This document shows positions 1 to 9,342 of a stretch of 64,000 nucleotides of DNA, in pieces (positions within the stretch are counted from its first letter, which is position 1; every line of letters starts with the position of its first letter). The stretch covers positions 2,006,001 through 2,070,000 of the forward strand of contig NZ_CP084530.1 in NCBI RefSeq assembly GCF_023704175.1, written 5' to 3'. Below the pieces are notes generated by a model. It ran no database searches and was not told the DNA's origin. It saw only the letters and a list, made by a program, of their open reading frames with translations. The stretch comes from Paenibacillus sp. YPG26 (GTDB lineage Bacteria; Bacillota; Bacilli; Paenibacillales; Paenibacillaceae). The position numbers and the translations under genes were made by a program.

Positions 1-1041
1 GGGATGGCCTGGGCGCCGACGATACTAGTGTTCGTTATTTTTCGACTGCTGCAGGGAGGGTTAGGAGGCATCTACGATGCAGCAATCGCGATGATTGCTG
101 TTACTGTGCCTCCGGACCGGAAAGGCGAAGCGATTGGCCGCTACCAGCAAGCGGTCATCGCAGGCGGACTCACAGGCCCGCTTATCGGAGGATTGGCGAT
201 GGGGTGGATCGGCAGCAATATGTTCCTGACGGCAGCCGCACTGATTACTCTGGCCTGTAGTGTATTGGCCTGGAGCGTGCTAAGCGATCCTCCTAAGTCC
301 CGTGTGAATTCCGTTCTTGGCGCGGACCAGACAGTGAATGAGGCTACTGATCATAAGAATAGTGATGAGAAAGGGACAGGTTCGAAACCGAACGGCGTGT
401 GGGCTAGCATCCTTTTGTTCTCCAAACATTCGGAGATGAGATATTTGCTGACAGCAGGCATCCTGTCCAAGTGCGCAGGTACAGCCCTGGTGGCTATATA
501 TCCTCTGTTCATAAGAGAGCATTATACGAGTGGCCCTTCGGCGGCCAATATGATAGGCATGCTTGAAGCCGCTACAGGAATAGGAGCACTTTACGGAGCC
601 GGGAAATGGAGTAGAGAAGGGGATCGCAAGGACCCTGTACTTCTAATCCTGATTGCTCTATGTCTTAGCGGAATCGTTGTACTCCTTCAAGCAAGCACGC
701 CGGCTTTTGCCGTTCTAATTGTACTTAAGCTTGCGCAGGGTTACGTATTCAGTGCAGTGATCCCCCTGGTACTCCGCTCAATCCTTCAGCATTCGGCTGA
801 AGGCAGACAGGGAGTGAATATCGGCACAGCCAACAGTCTGCTGGTTACCGGTCAATTGGCGGGATCCTTCATGCCGCAGGCACTCCATATCTTCCCTGGC
901 CTATTGTTAGGTATAGGAGGAATTGGAATACTTCCGCTCATCGGTGCAGCTGTAGTTAGCATCCTGCCTATCAAAAAGAAGTACACGGAGAGGAGAATTC
1001 AAAAGAGATATGAGCATCAAACAAGAAGTGATGTCCGATGA
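1..1041 (+). CDS. MFS transporter, probable siderophore exporter (5' end outside window)
   Basis: The reading frame is open from the first base, and the protein begins in the middle of a major facilitator fold. The segment FRLLQGG...PPDRKGEAIGRYQ is the usual helix 4 / loop / helix 5 region, so roughly 80-90 N-terminal residues are missing. A long hydrophilic central loop (about residues 97-130) separates the two six-helix halves, and about nine hydrophobic helices can be counted. The stop lies 32 nt inside the next gene, an IucA/IucC synthetase, so translation is probably coupled. By position it should export the citrate-type siderophore made by the downstream enzymes, as SbnD does for staphyloferrin B; substrate is inferred from context only. 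Confidence 0.85.
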   Translation, partial: GMAWAPTILVFVIFRLLQGGLGGIYDAAIAMIAVTVPPDRKGEAIGRYQQAVIAGGLTGPLIGGLAMGWIGSNMFLTAAALITLACSVLAWSVLSDPPKSRVNSVLGADQTVNEATDHKNSDEKGTGSKPNGVWASILLFSKHSEMRYLLTAGILSKCAGTALVAIYPLFIREHYTSGPSAANMIGMLEAATGIGALYGAGKWSREGDRKDPVLLILIALCLSGIVVLLQASTPAFAVLIVLKLAQGYVFSAVIPLVLRSILQHSAEGRQGVNIGTANSLLVTGQLAGSFMPQALHIFPGLLLGIGGIGILPLIGAAVVSILPIKKKYTERRIQKRYEHQTRSDVR

Positions 1042-2794
1042 AATGTTATCACAGCAATTAGCGGAGCAGAGTGCGTTAACGCGGCTTCTCAACGCTTATT
1101 TGCGAGAGGTACATGGTACCCCGGTGACTGGAAATAGGTTGGAGTTAGAACTGCCATTTACACGGCGAATGATGCTTCTGGAGTTCAGCCACATTTCTGC
1201 CGGGGGCCATCACAGGTACGTCTTTCCTTTAACAGGCAGAGACGCGAATGAAGAGAGAGAGGTCTATTCACTTAATTCACGTAATGCCATTGAGTGGCTG
1301 TTGGCAGAAGTGGGTGCTTCCGACTCGGACACCTTGACGGCAGTAGGCAGAATTGCAGATCTCCGCAATCAAATTTATAACAGTATAGACAAGACCACAT
1401 TCTATGTTCTCCAGCGGTTACAACACGATCAACAGCAGTCACCAGGGGGAGCAGTGGAATATCAGAATTATTCCGTCCTTCGTTCAGAGCAATCCTTGCT
1501 CTTCGGCCATCCCTTTCATCCTACTCCCAAGAGCTCGGAAGGCTTCACAGAGGATGATCTGCGCCGCTATGCGCCAGAAATGCACGCTTCATTCCAACTA
1601 ACCTGGTTCGCGGTTCATCCCGAATTGTTCCGTGAGGAGTGGTTAGAGGGGAGTGCTCTAAAGTCAGATTGGCAGAATGAAGAAGACAAGCGGCAGGAGG
1701 AGATTAAGGCTCTTTATCAATTACATGGACGTAATGCTGAAGATACAGCAGCGCTCACTTCTTATCGGTTGCTGCCCACTCATCCATGGCAATCTGAATA
1801 CTTGTTACAGCAGGCTAAGGTCCGCAGCTGGATACAGAGCGGTAAGCTGAAATTTCTAGGGAGTCTTGGGCCAGAGCAGTATCCAACTTCCTCTGTAAGA
1901 ACAGTCTGGTCGCCGGAGCAATCATTCTACTTGAAGCTGCCAATACATGTGCGAATAACGAATTTTATTCGTACGAACAATGAGGAACAGTACAAACGGT
2001 CGTTGGATGCGGCACGGATCTGGGCGGCGGTGGAGCCTGCATTTCTTTATCCTGGGTTCGGTATTCTGCAGGAGCATGGCATGGTCTCTTTGTCAGACAG
2101 CACGCTTTCAGAGGAGTTCACCGTATTAGTGCGTGCTTCTCTTCCAGGTGCTCAGTCACGCGATGAAGCTTGGCATGTAGCCGCATCCTTGCTTGAAGAT
2201 GAGCTGTCAGCGCCTGAATACCTTCCACTTTCAAGGATAACAGCCCTTGAGTGGATTAAAGGTTATGTTGATGTCTATGTAATTCCTATACTCCAGCTGT
2301 ATGCGGAGTATGGAATCAGTCTGGAAGCCCATGTACAGAATACACTGATTAGAATACAGAGTGGGGTTCCAACCGGATGTTACGTCCGTGATTTAGAAGG
2401 GGTAAGCGTGTGCAGGAACAAGGCAGAGGAATCAGGCTGGGTTAATCACACGATCGGAGAGGATAGTCCTGTACTCAGTGACTCAGAAGAGACATGGAAG
2501 CGATGGTTATATTACAACGTGACCAATCACTTGAGTCACATGGTTGCTGCTGTATCCCGGTCATCACACACAGAAGAAAGAGAGCTGTGGAGAGAGACAG
2601 CACAGGCCTTGTCTACGCAGGCTGAGAATAGAGTTCCCTCACTGCAAGCATGGATTAACCGTTTGATAGACACACCTGCTCTTCCGGCAAAAGCAAATCT
2701 GATCAGCCGCTTCCATCAGCATGGCGAGCAGCCCCTTTATGTAGACATTCCGAATCCGCTGCACGGATCCTATAACAAGAAGGTGAGTCAATGA
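1010..2794 (+). CDS. IucA/IucC family NRPS-independent siderophore synthetase (first)
   Basis: This ATP-dependent ligase should join a citrate or 2-oxoglutarate carboxylate to an amine through an acyl adenylate. Family marks are visible: GHPFHPTPK near residue 166, LPTHPWQ near 255, a KLPIHVRITNFIRT stretch near 308, EAHVQN near 440 and the C-terminal IPNPL near 580. At 594 aa it has the normal length. In-frame ATGs lie at 1010, 1031 and 1043; GGAGAGGAG at 987-995 best serves the first, though the gap is long. It overlaps the exporter gene upstream and shares an ATGA overlap with the second synthetase. Which substrate it takes cannot be read from sequence. Confidence 0.92.
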   Translation: MSIKQEVMSDEMLSQQLAEQSALTRLLNAYLREVHGTPVTGNRLELELPFTRRMMLLEFSHISAGGHHRYVFPLTGRDANEEREVYSLNSRNAIEWLLAEVGASDSDTLTAVGRIADLRNQIYNSIDKTTFYVLQRLQHDQQQSPGGAVEYQNYSVLRSEQSLLFGHPFHPTPKSSEGFTEDDLRRYAPEMHASFQLTWFAVHPELFREEWLEGSALKSDWQNEEDKRQEEIKALYQLHGRNAEDTAALTSYRLLPTHPWQSEYLLQQAKVRSWIQSGKLKFLGSLGPEQYPTSSVRTVWSPEQSFYLKLPIHVRITNFIRTNNEEQYKRSLDAARIWAAVEPAFLYPGFGILQEHGMVSLSDSTLSEEFTVLVRASLPGAQSRDEAWHVAASLLEDELSAPEYLPLSRITALEWIKGYVDVYVIPILQLYAEYGISLEAHVQNTLIRIQSGVPTGCYVRDLEGVSVCRNKAEESGWVNHTIGEDSPVLSDSEETWKRWLYYNVTNHLSHMVAAVSRSSHTEERELWRETAQALSTQAENRVPSLQAWINRLIDTPALPAKANLISRFHQHGEQPLYVDIPNPLHGSYNKKVSQ

Positions 2795-4674
2795 CGAAGC
2801 AGTGGATAGACAAGTGGACAGCACAATGCTCAGTAGAGGAGATGGAACCCTACAGGCGCCGGGTGCTGCGGCAGCTGATGGAATCCATGGTGCATGAAGG
2901 GATTATACGTGTTGAAGCTGCTGATCCTACTGGGTCCAGGGAAGAGGATCAGGACAAGCTGGAGTACCGGATAATAGGACAGAACGTGGATGGACAGGAC
3001 GTATTGTATACATTTCAAGCAAGAGACACAGGGAGCTTTGGACGTGTTCGGATTGTGTCACCGATCTATCGAAGTGAGCCGGGCTTGGAGTCCCGGAGAG
3101 TGGAAGTAAGCTCAACTGCTCAGCTCCTGCAGGAATTGAGAGCACATTATCCAGATACCACAACTGAACGTTTATCCGGATTTGCACTTGAACTTGAACG
3201 AACTCTTGTGAACGATGCCTTCCACTATGCGTGGACACGGCAGGGTGCAGAGAGCGCTACGGCAGACGGAACAAGTCAGAAGCCAGGCTCATTAACGGAA
3301 TGGGAAGCTTCTACGAGTACAGGGCATCCTTATCATCCGAGCTACAAGTCGCGTATTGGTTTCTCCCTGGAGGATCATCTGTCGTACGCCCCCGAATTCG
3401 GTCCGAGCTTCAGCTTATTTTGGGTTGCTGTCCATCGGTCCTATGCTGAGTCGCATACGTTGACTTCTTTGAATTACGAAGACTACATTGATGAGCTGCT
3501 TGGGGATGACCGTCAAAGGCTGTTTGAAGACAAACTTGCTTCCTACGGCGCTGAATTGAACAATTATCTCCTGATGCCTGTTCATCCATGGCAGTGGAAG
3601 CATAAGCTCACCATGGACGCCGGTGAGCTGATTAGAAGCAGAATTATCATTCCACTAGGTAATGATGAGGACTATTATCAGCCGCTTCAATCGATCCGTA
3701 CTTTAGCAAATGTGACAAGTCCGGCTAAGCCTTACGTGAAAACCTCCATACAAATCATGAACACCTCCGCACTTCGGGTAATCGGTATACATCATATCCG
3801 TAATGCTCCCGCCATCTCAGAATGGCTGAATCAGCTGCTGAAGGACGATGTGTATTTAAGAGAGAGATGTGGAGTAGTTATATTGCGGGAGACAGCCTCG
3901 GCTGCGCTTCGGTATGATCTTCTTCCCGAGCCATTATCCAGATTGCTGGAGGGTTCCATGAGTGCTGTGTATCGCGAAAGTCTAGAGCCGCTGCTGCAAG
4001 CGGGTGAAGAAGCCGTTCCTTATACGTTAGTTACCCACCTTAGCGACAAGGTGCCGGAGATAGATGCATGGATAGACCAGTATGGGGTTGAGGAATGGGT
4101 CAAGCGTCTGCTAGAGGTAACGATGTACCCTATGCTTCACCTCCTGTATGCCTATGGCGTTGGACTGGAATCTCACGGGCAGAATATGATCCTCATCCAT
4201 AGGAATGGTTGGCCAGAGCGAATTGCATTGCGTGACCTGCCAGGCGGAATTAGATGTCTTGACAAGCAGCAATTGTATAAGAATCGTCTGCCTCTGCCTA
4301 CGCTTGCGCTCAAGCCTGGAGAGAGCGGTCATCCGATCCTGACGGATACAGCCGAGGATGTCCGGGACTTCTGGGTAGATGCTTTCCTGCATATTCAGCT
4401 GTATGAGATAGCTGTATTCCTGACAGAGCAGTACGGTTGTACGGAGAAGAAGTTCTGGAGTATGGTGGGGGCTGCAGTTAAGAACTATCAGAGTTTTTTC
4501 CCCCAACTGCAAGAACAATTTGACCTGTTCGATCTCTCCGTGGAGACATTTCAGGTCGGTCAGCTAACTGCCCGCAAAATATATGGCGAAGGCGAAGGAA
4601 GAGAGCACACCGTGCCCAATCCTCTTCATGCTGTACTAACTCCGCAGATCATCACAACAAAGGGAGGAGGTTAA
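2791..4674 (+). CDS. IucA/IucC family NRPS-independent siderophore synthetase (second)
   Basis: Second NIS synthetase, 627 aa, clearly diverged from its neighbour. It shows GHPYHPSYKSRIGF near residue 178, MPVHPWQWKH near 265, a KPYVKTSIQI...NTSALRVI segment near 311-330, GLESHGQN near 457 and the closing VPNPLH near 608. The start codon overlaps the previous stop (ATGA) and is preceded by AAGAAGGTGAG. Two synthetases in series are typical when two carboxylates are condensed onto one diamine scaffold, as with SbnE and SbnF. The enzyme is cytoplasmic. Assignment to the family is firm; pairing with particular Sbn subunits is inferred from order. Confidence 0.92.
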   Translation: MTKQWIDKWTAQCSVEEMEPYRRRVLRQLMESMVHEGIIRVEAADPTGSREEDQDKLEYRIIGQNVDGQDVLYTFQARDTGSFGRVRIVSPIYRSEPGLESRRVEVSSTAQLLQELRAHYPDTTTERLSGFALELERTLVNDAFHYAWTRQGAESATADGTSQKPGSLTEWEASTSTGHPYHPSYKSRIGFSLEDHLSYAPEFGPSFSLFWVAVHRSYAESHTLTSLNYEDYIDELLGDDRQRLFEDKLASYGAELNNYLLMPVHPWQWKHKLTMDAGELIRSRIIIPLGNDEDYYQPLQSIRTLANVTSPAKPYVKTSIQIMNTSALRVIGIHHIRNAPAISEWLNQLLKDDVYLRERCGVVILRETASAALRYDLLPEPLSRLLEGSMSAVYRESLEPLLQAGEEAVPYTLVTHLSDKVPEIDAWIDQYGVEEWVKRLLEVTMYPMLHLLYAYGVGLESHGQNMILIHRNGWPERIALRDLPGGIRCLDKQQLYKNRLPLPTLALKPGESGHPILTDTAEDVRDFWVDAFLHIQLYEIAVFLTEQYGCTEKKFWSMVGAAVKNYQSFFPQLQEQFDLFDLSVETFQVGQLTARKIYGEGEGREHTVPNPLHAVLTPQIITTKGGG

Positions 4675-4679
4675 TCATT

Positions 4680-5912
4680 ATGAATGAGCTAGTCTTGACG
4701 GAAGATTGGACCCGGGCAGCAAAGTCCTGGATACAAGGATATGAGAAGAGGGACACTGGCGAGCTTTTGTGTGCATTTGTGTATGATCTCGAGTCGCTGA
4801 GGAAGCATGCCAGAGATGTAGTTCAAGCTCTTCCTGATTATTGCCGGATGTATTATGCCATGAAGGCAAATAGCGAAGAGCCGATATTGAACACCATTTA
4901 CCCGTATGTAACCGGGTTCGAGACGGCCTCGATTGGAGAGATAAGAAAGGCCAGAGCAGTGAGCGCGGATGTTCCGATTATCTTCGGCGGGCCCGGCAAG
5001 ACCGATGAAGAGCTGCGGGAAGCGGTTCTGCTAAATGTTGAACGTATTCACGTAGAGAGCCTGCATGAATTAAGGCGTCTGATTCATCTCACCGAAAGAT
5101 CAGGAACTGAAGTCACCGTATTGCTTCGCGTTAATATTAGTATGGATCGTGATCTCCCGGAAGCAACCCTGCAGATGGGAGGGAGGCCGACGCAGTTCGG
5201 TATGGAGGCAGGGAGTCTGAATGAAGCGGCCCGGCTTCTTAAGGGCGCCAGGTATGTGCGCATGGCAGGATTCCATCTTCATACCGTCTCCAATCAGATG
5301 GATGCGGATGAGCATCTTGCGTTGATCGACCGTTATATTAACACAGTAGAGTCCTGGATGCCTATGTTCAAGCTGGACCGCCTTATTCTAAATGCGGGAG
5401 GCGGGATTGGAGTCAATTACGCAGATTTGGATAAGCAGTTCGACTGGCAGAGATTCACGGAGGGACTACATCAACTAGGGCAAAGCAATCAGCTTATCAC
5501 AAGCGGTAGGCTTGTAATGAACTTTGAATGTGGAAGATATTTGGCAGCTTTCTGTGGTACCTATGTAACGGAAGTCATTGATGTGAAGCATAATCATGGC
5601 AAAACGTATGTCATCGTGCGAGGCGGAACACAGCATTTCCGGCTTCCCGTATCCTGGAAGCATAATCATCCTTTCGAGATCCTGGAGCAAGACAGGTGGG
5701 ATTATCCTTTCCCACGTCCAACCGCAGCGGATGCTCCTGTCACAGTTGTCGGGCAGCTGTGCACGCCCAAGGATGTATTTGCAGATCACGTTCATTTACC
5801 AAAAGTCCGGAGTGGAGACTTGCTGCTATTTATACTTGCGGGCGCTTACGGATGGGCGATCTCCCACCACGACTTTCTAAGTCATCCGCATCCCCAATTG
5901 GTGTATATTTAG
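4680..5912 (+). CDS. PLP-dependent decarboxylase of the LysA/SbnH type, siderophore biosynthesis
   Basis: A fold-type III (alanine racemase-like barrel) decarboxylase of 410 aa. The PLP lysine is in YYAMKAN (Lys62); HLHTVSNQ near 199, the glycine-rich LNAGGGIG near 238 and FECGRYL near 282 bind the cofactor, and the C-terminal GQLCTPKDV near 357 carries the family's catalytic cysteine. It starts 5 nt after the synthetase gene with GGGAGGAGG before the ATG. In staphyloferrin B, SbnH decarboxylates a citryl-diaminopropionate intermediate to give a diaminoethane arm; achromobactin and vibrioferrin clusters hold comparable enzymes. Diaminopimelate decarboxylase is the alternative, but the operon position argues against it. 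Confidence 0.85.
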   Translation: MNELVLTEDWTRAAKSWIQGYEKRDTGELLCAFVYDLESLRKHARDVVQALPDYCRMYYAMKANSEEPILNTIYPYVTGFETASIGEIRKARAVSADVPIIFGGPGKTDEELREAVLLNVERIHVESLHELRRLIHLTERSGTEVTVLLRVNISMDRDLPEATLQMGGRPTQFGMEAGSLNEAARLLKGARYVRMAGFHLHTVSNQMDADEHLALIDRYINTVESWMPMFKLDRLILNAGGGIGVNYADLDKQFDWQRFTEGLHQLGQSNQLITSGRLVMNFECGRYLAAFCGTYVTEVIDVKHNHGKTYVIVRGGTQHFRLPVSWKHNHPFEILEQDRWDYPFPRPTAADAPVTVVGQLCTPKDVFADHVHLPKVRSGDLLLFILAGAYGWAISHHDFLSHPHPQLVYI

Positions 5913-5927
5913 CACAAATTCAAGCAC

Positions 5928-5962
5928 GGGACAGTTACTCCTACGGAGGGCTGTCCTTTTTG
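5928..5962 (+). terminator. Rho-independent terminator of the siderophore operon
   Basis: GGACAG and CTGTCC form a stem around a 16-nt loop and are followed directly by TTTTT. It lies just after the decarboxylase stop. Confidence 0.75.
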
Positions 5963-6303
5963 TGTTGGTTCAGATCTTCGATAGATGTACGAGAACGAAA
6001 GAAGTGAGTAAGAACAACTGCATATTTCAACATATGAAAAATTCACAATACAAACCATAAATTATCTAGTTACCATCACCCTAAACAATACAGCTCCTAT
6101 ACCTTGCTCATCTAGAAATGTTTAAACAACGGAGTAAAAAGAAAGTATAAATAATATTAATTATGTAAACTTCAATCATTGGCTCCACACTTTATTGTTG
6201 ATTTTTAACTGAATTTAATCTGATTTTAAAGTTCAGGAAGCGCTTGTTTTAATCTGGGGCAAGTATGATCAAGGCATATGAACGATACTATTAGGAGGAT
6301 AAT
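5963..6303. other. AT-rich intergenic region
   Basis: About 340 bp without a supported gene. Apart from the strong TTAGGAGGATAAT ribosome binding site before the next ATG, I see no clear promoter box, repeat or RNA structure. Confidence 0.5.
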
Positions 6304-7782
6304 ATGAGACCTTATGAAGTTATTTTGCTTATCTCTTGTTTGGCACTGTTTCATTACTTGATATTTTTTAGGAAGCCGCGGAAAAGGATAGGAACAGTCT
6401 TTGCTCTGGCAATCCTGATCGCATTATTCCTCCAGCTAGGCTTGGAAGGGTACAGGTGGCAAATGCTGCCCATCTACATCACCGCTTGTATATACATATG
6501 GATAAGCTTAAAGCGAAGCTGGAGTACAAAAGTGCAAGAAGCTAAACCCAAGCTTAGGCTGTTGAGAATGAGTATGTATGTTATATCTGTGCTTGCCCTT
6601 GGTATTTCTACCCTGGCATCGGTGTATTTGCCTGTTGTCCAGCTGCCGGAACCCTCAGGAAGCTACGCAGTGGGCACTAGAACCCTTCATTTTACTGATA
6701 CCGAAAGAGAAGAAATATTTACAGAACGTTCAGAGGATAAAAGAGAACTTATGGTTCAAATCTGGTATCCCTCAGTTCATCAGCAAGGAGATAAATCAGC
6801 ACCAATCTTCCCGGAGAATAATGAAATTTTCCGGAAATATATTCATGCTTACGCTTCTTATTTAAGGCTTCCTGATTTCGTTCTCGATTATTGGAAGTAT
6901 TTCAGAACTAATTCTATTGAGAATTCGAATATACTGCGTTCTTCCCAGTCTTATCCTCTAATCATTCTCTCGCATGGCGAAGGTACGGGACGAATTCTGC
7001 ATATCTCTCAGGCAGAGAATCTTGCCAGCCATGGATATGTCGTAGCAGCGATAGACCATACCTACAGTACAACAGCTACGGCTTTTCCGGATGGAAGAGT
7101 AACCTTACATGACCGAGTAAATACGGAAGAAGATAAGTTTCTCGCATTTGCCAAAGAGACGGGCAAGGTGTGGAATAGCGATATGAACTATGTGATCAGC
7201 CGGTTGGAACGAATGAATTCAGGTGAGGAGATCAGCTTTCTTAAGAGCATGCTGGATATGAAGAACATTGGAATCATGGGGCACTCTTTTGGGGGAGCAA
7301 CAGCTTTTCACGAGGTGCAATTTAATCCCAAGGTCAAAGCAGGTTTGAATATGGATGGAACCCTATATAACCTTAGTCTGCCGAACGGTCCACTTAAGCC
7401 GTTCATGATCCTGAGAGCAGAGGATTTCAACACATGGACCACCAAGTATAAGCAAGGCGCTATTCAAGATCCACAGCTGAACAAAATGATCTCTTCTGAG
7501 CTTCAAGTGATGAATCAGATAGTCAAGAGCGGAGGGGATATCATGTATATACAAGGAACTTCACATTATAACTATACAGATCTCCAACTATATTCCAAGC
7601 TTATACAGCTTACAGGGATGACCGGAAATATAGATCGTTACAGAAGCGCAAAAATCGTGAACGAATATGTATTGAACTTCTTTGACAGGCAACTCAAAGG
7701 GACAGGCGGAGACCTATTGAATGATTTTTACTCCACGTATCCTGAAGTGAAAATGATGAAGAGCAGCGATTTAAGTAAGTAA
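6304..7782 (+). CDS. Membrane-anchored alpha/beta hydrolase, PAF-acetylhydrolase (p-II)-like
   Basis: The first ~110 residues contain three to four hydrophobic segments that should anchor the protein, followed by an alpha/beta hydrolase domain. The oxyanion region is LSHGEGTG near residue 222, the nucleophile is in GHSFGG (Ser near 327), the acid is likely in NMDGT near 351 and the histidine in GTSHYNYTD near 420. This order and spacing match platelet-activating-factor acetylhydrolase-like esterases, which cleave short acyl esters. The ATG follows AGGAGG at ideal spacing. It stands alone between intergenic regions, so the natural substrate, possibly an exogenous ester or lipid, is unknown. 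Confidence 0.8.
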   Translation: MRPYEVILLISCLALFHYLIFFRKPRKRIGTVFALAILIALFLQLGLEGYRWQMLPIYITACIYIWISLKRSWSTKVQEAKPKLRLLRMSMYVISVLALGISTLASVYLPVVQLPEPSGSYAVGTRTLHFTDTEREEIFTERSEDKRELMVQIWYPSVHQQGDKSAPIFPENNEIFRKYIHAYASYLRLPDFVLDYWKYFRTNSIENSNILRSSQSYPLIILSHGEGTGRILHISQAENLASHGYVVAAIDHTYSTTATAFPDGRVTLHDRVNTEEDKFLAFAKETGKVWNSDMNYVISRLERMNSGEEISFLKSMLDMKNIGIMGHSFGGATAFHEVQFNPKVKAGLNMDGTLYNLSLPNGPLKPFMILRAEDFNTWTTKYKQGAIQDPQLNKMISSELQVMNQIVKSGGDIMYIQGTSHYNYTDLQLYSKLIQLTGMTGNIDRYRSAKIVNEYVLNFFDRQLKGTGGDLLNDFYSTYPEVKMMKSSDLSK

Positions 7783-8157
7783 ACACAATATTAATATTAC
7801 AATGCCTGAAAAATTCACACTAAAAAACAATACTGAACCTAGCTACATTATCTATCCCACATTCAAATACTTATCTAGCTTTGAACACCAAAGTAGAAAG
7901 AGTCCATCTAGGGTCATAATATTTATTATGTTAACCAATACTATTTGCCTGCCATAGCCTTGGTCACAAGTGCCCCACGCAACAGCTGATGTGTGTGAAC
8001 TGGACAAATACACTAGGACAGAGATGGTCAATGTGGATTTGCAGAAATTACTCACTAGTTTTCATTATTCAAATTCATATTCGGTCAATGATCAGGAAGT
8101 GGACGATTCGTAAACATACAACAGCGGCTAAGTAGCCACGGTTCATATTATTTGTAG
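7783..8157. other. Intergenic region without recognised features
   Basis: About 375 bp, AT-rich, with short stop-interrupted frames on both strands. It leads into the palindrome at 8158. No promoter or RNA element is convincing. Confidence 0.5.
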
Positions 8158-8211
8158 CATTCTATGCAAAACAGCGTATAATATATGTTATACGCTGTTT
8201 TTGATAGAATG
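8158..8211. repeat. Large two-part palindrome upstream of a tyrosine recombinase gene
   Basis: The outer arms CATTCTAT (8158-8165) and ATAGAATG (8204-8211) are perfect. After a 2-nt mismatch, inner arms of 14 bp (8168-8181 and 8188-8201) flank the 6-nt loop TATATG. The right inner arm ends in a short T run, so it could be a terminator. Its symmetry and its position 142 bp before a site-specific recombinase also allow a recombination site or the remnant of a small transposable element. Confidence 0.7.
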
Positions 8212-8352
8212 AAATAAGATTATTTCCTATGACCTATTGGTCTTAATAATTGGAATCTATTTAGGCACTAAATCCCTACATAGCTCAACAATTCACAGCG
8301 TCCTGCCCATCGTTATGTTAAAATAAATGCCGGTACGAAGGAGTGAATCAGC

Positions 8353-9276
8353 TTGCAAGACACTACCCAGGAATTATATGCTGATGAGCTGGAAGCTTTT
8401 CTGATATGGATGAAAGATGCTGGTTACACCAGTCATACACAGAAATCCTATCTCAGTGATGTTCATGAGTTTCTGGGCTCATTAAATGGCAAACCCGTAG
8501 GTTTAATCAAAAAGTTTCATGTTGTCGCTTTTTTGTCTGCGGTACGTGAACGGGGAGTCAGTGACTCCACACGGAATCGCAAGCATGCTTCGGTGAATTG
8601 TTTTTTTAAGGCATTGATTGAACTCGAGCTGTATTCCGATAATCCGGCTGCGGGCATCAAGAAATCAAAAATGGACAAGAACCGTGCACCCGTATTCCTC
8701 GATGAGGCGGACTTGAGCAAGTTCCTGCAATCTGTTAATGGCAAACACAGGCTTCGGAACATGGCTATATTTCTGCTAATGGCCTACATGGGGCTTAGGG
8801 TTGGAGAGGTTCATGCTTTGAACCTTGCCGATTTCAACCCGCAAAGGAAGCTGCTTAGTGTATACGGTAAGGGCCGCAAGTGGCGTTCGATTCCTATTCC
8901 AGAGGCTGTTAATGAGATTCTCGAGCAAGCTATTGAAGAACGTCTCAGTCCTTGGCGCGCCAAAGAGACGGCAATGTTTATCTCGCAGAAAGGAAGAAGG
9001 CTGTCTATTCGCTGTATACAGCAGGTTGCGGCGGATACTTTTGAGCGATTTCAGAATGAGGTTCCTCCTGATCGAAGAGCTGCTTATTCAAGCCATAAGC
9101 TTAGGCATTCATTTGCCACCATGCTGCTGCGAAAAGGCGCGGATCTAAGAACCGTGCAAGAACTGCTTGGTCATTCCTCCATTCAGACCACCACGATTTA
9201 TACGCATATTACAAATCGGGAGAAAGAGGAGGCCGTTGGCCGGTTAGAAATTCAAATCCCGATTTTAGATAGTTAA
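8353..9276 (+). CDS. Tyrosine recombinase, XerC/XerD-like (phage integrase family)
   Basis: A 307-aa site-specific recombinase with an N-terminal SAM-like DNA-binding domain (about residues 8-95) and a complete catalytic domain. The residues are Arg149 (GLRVGEV), Lys173 (GKGRKW), His248 and Arg251 (HKLRHSF), His274 (LGHSS) and nucleophile Tyr283 (IYTHI). Translation starts at TTG with GAAGGAG about 9 nt upstream. The length is that of Xer proteins rather than most phage integrases. No dprA/codV-type neighbours are present, so it is probably an additional Xer-like enzyme rather than the housekeeping copy. Confidence 0.9.
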   Translation: MQDTTQELYADELEAFLIWMKDAGYTSHTQKSYLSDVHEFLGSLNGKPVGLIKKFHVVAFLSAVRERGVSDSTRNRKHASVNCFFKALIELELYSDNPAAGIKKSKMDKNRAPVFLDEADLSKFLQSVNGKHRLRNMAIFLLMAYMGLRVGEVHALNLADFNPQRKLLSVYGKGRKWRSIPIPEAVNEILEQAIEERLSPWRAKETAMFISQKGRRLSIRCIQQVAADTFERFQNEVPPDRRAAYSSHKLRHSFATMLLRKGADLRTVQELLGHSSIQTTTIYTHITNREKEEAVGRLEIQIPILDS

Positions 9277-9342
9277 CTTAATTTTTATTATGTAAACCTA
9301 CACTATATATTTACTAATTTTCACTAGCAAAGGGGTCCATAC

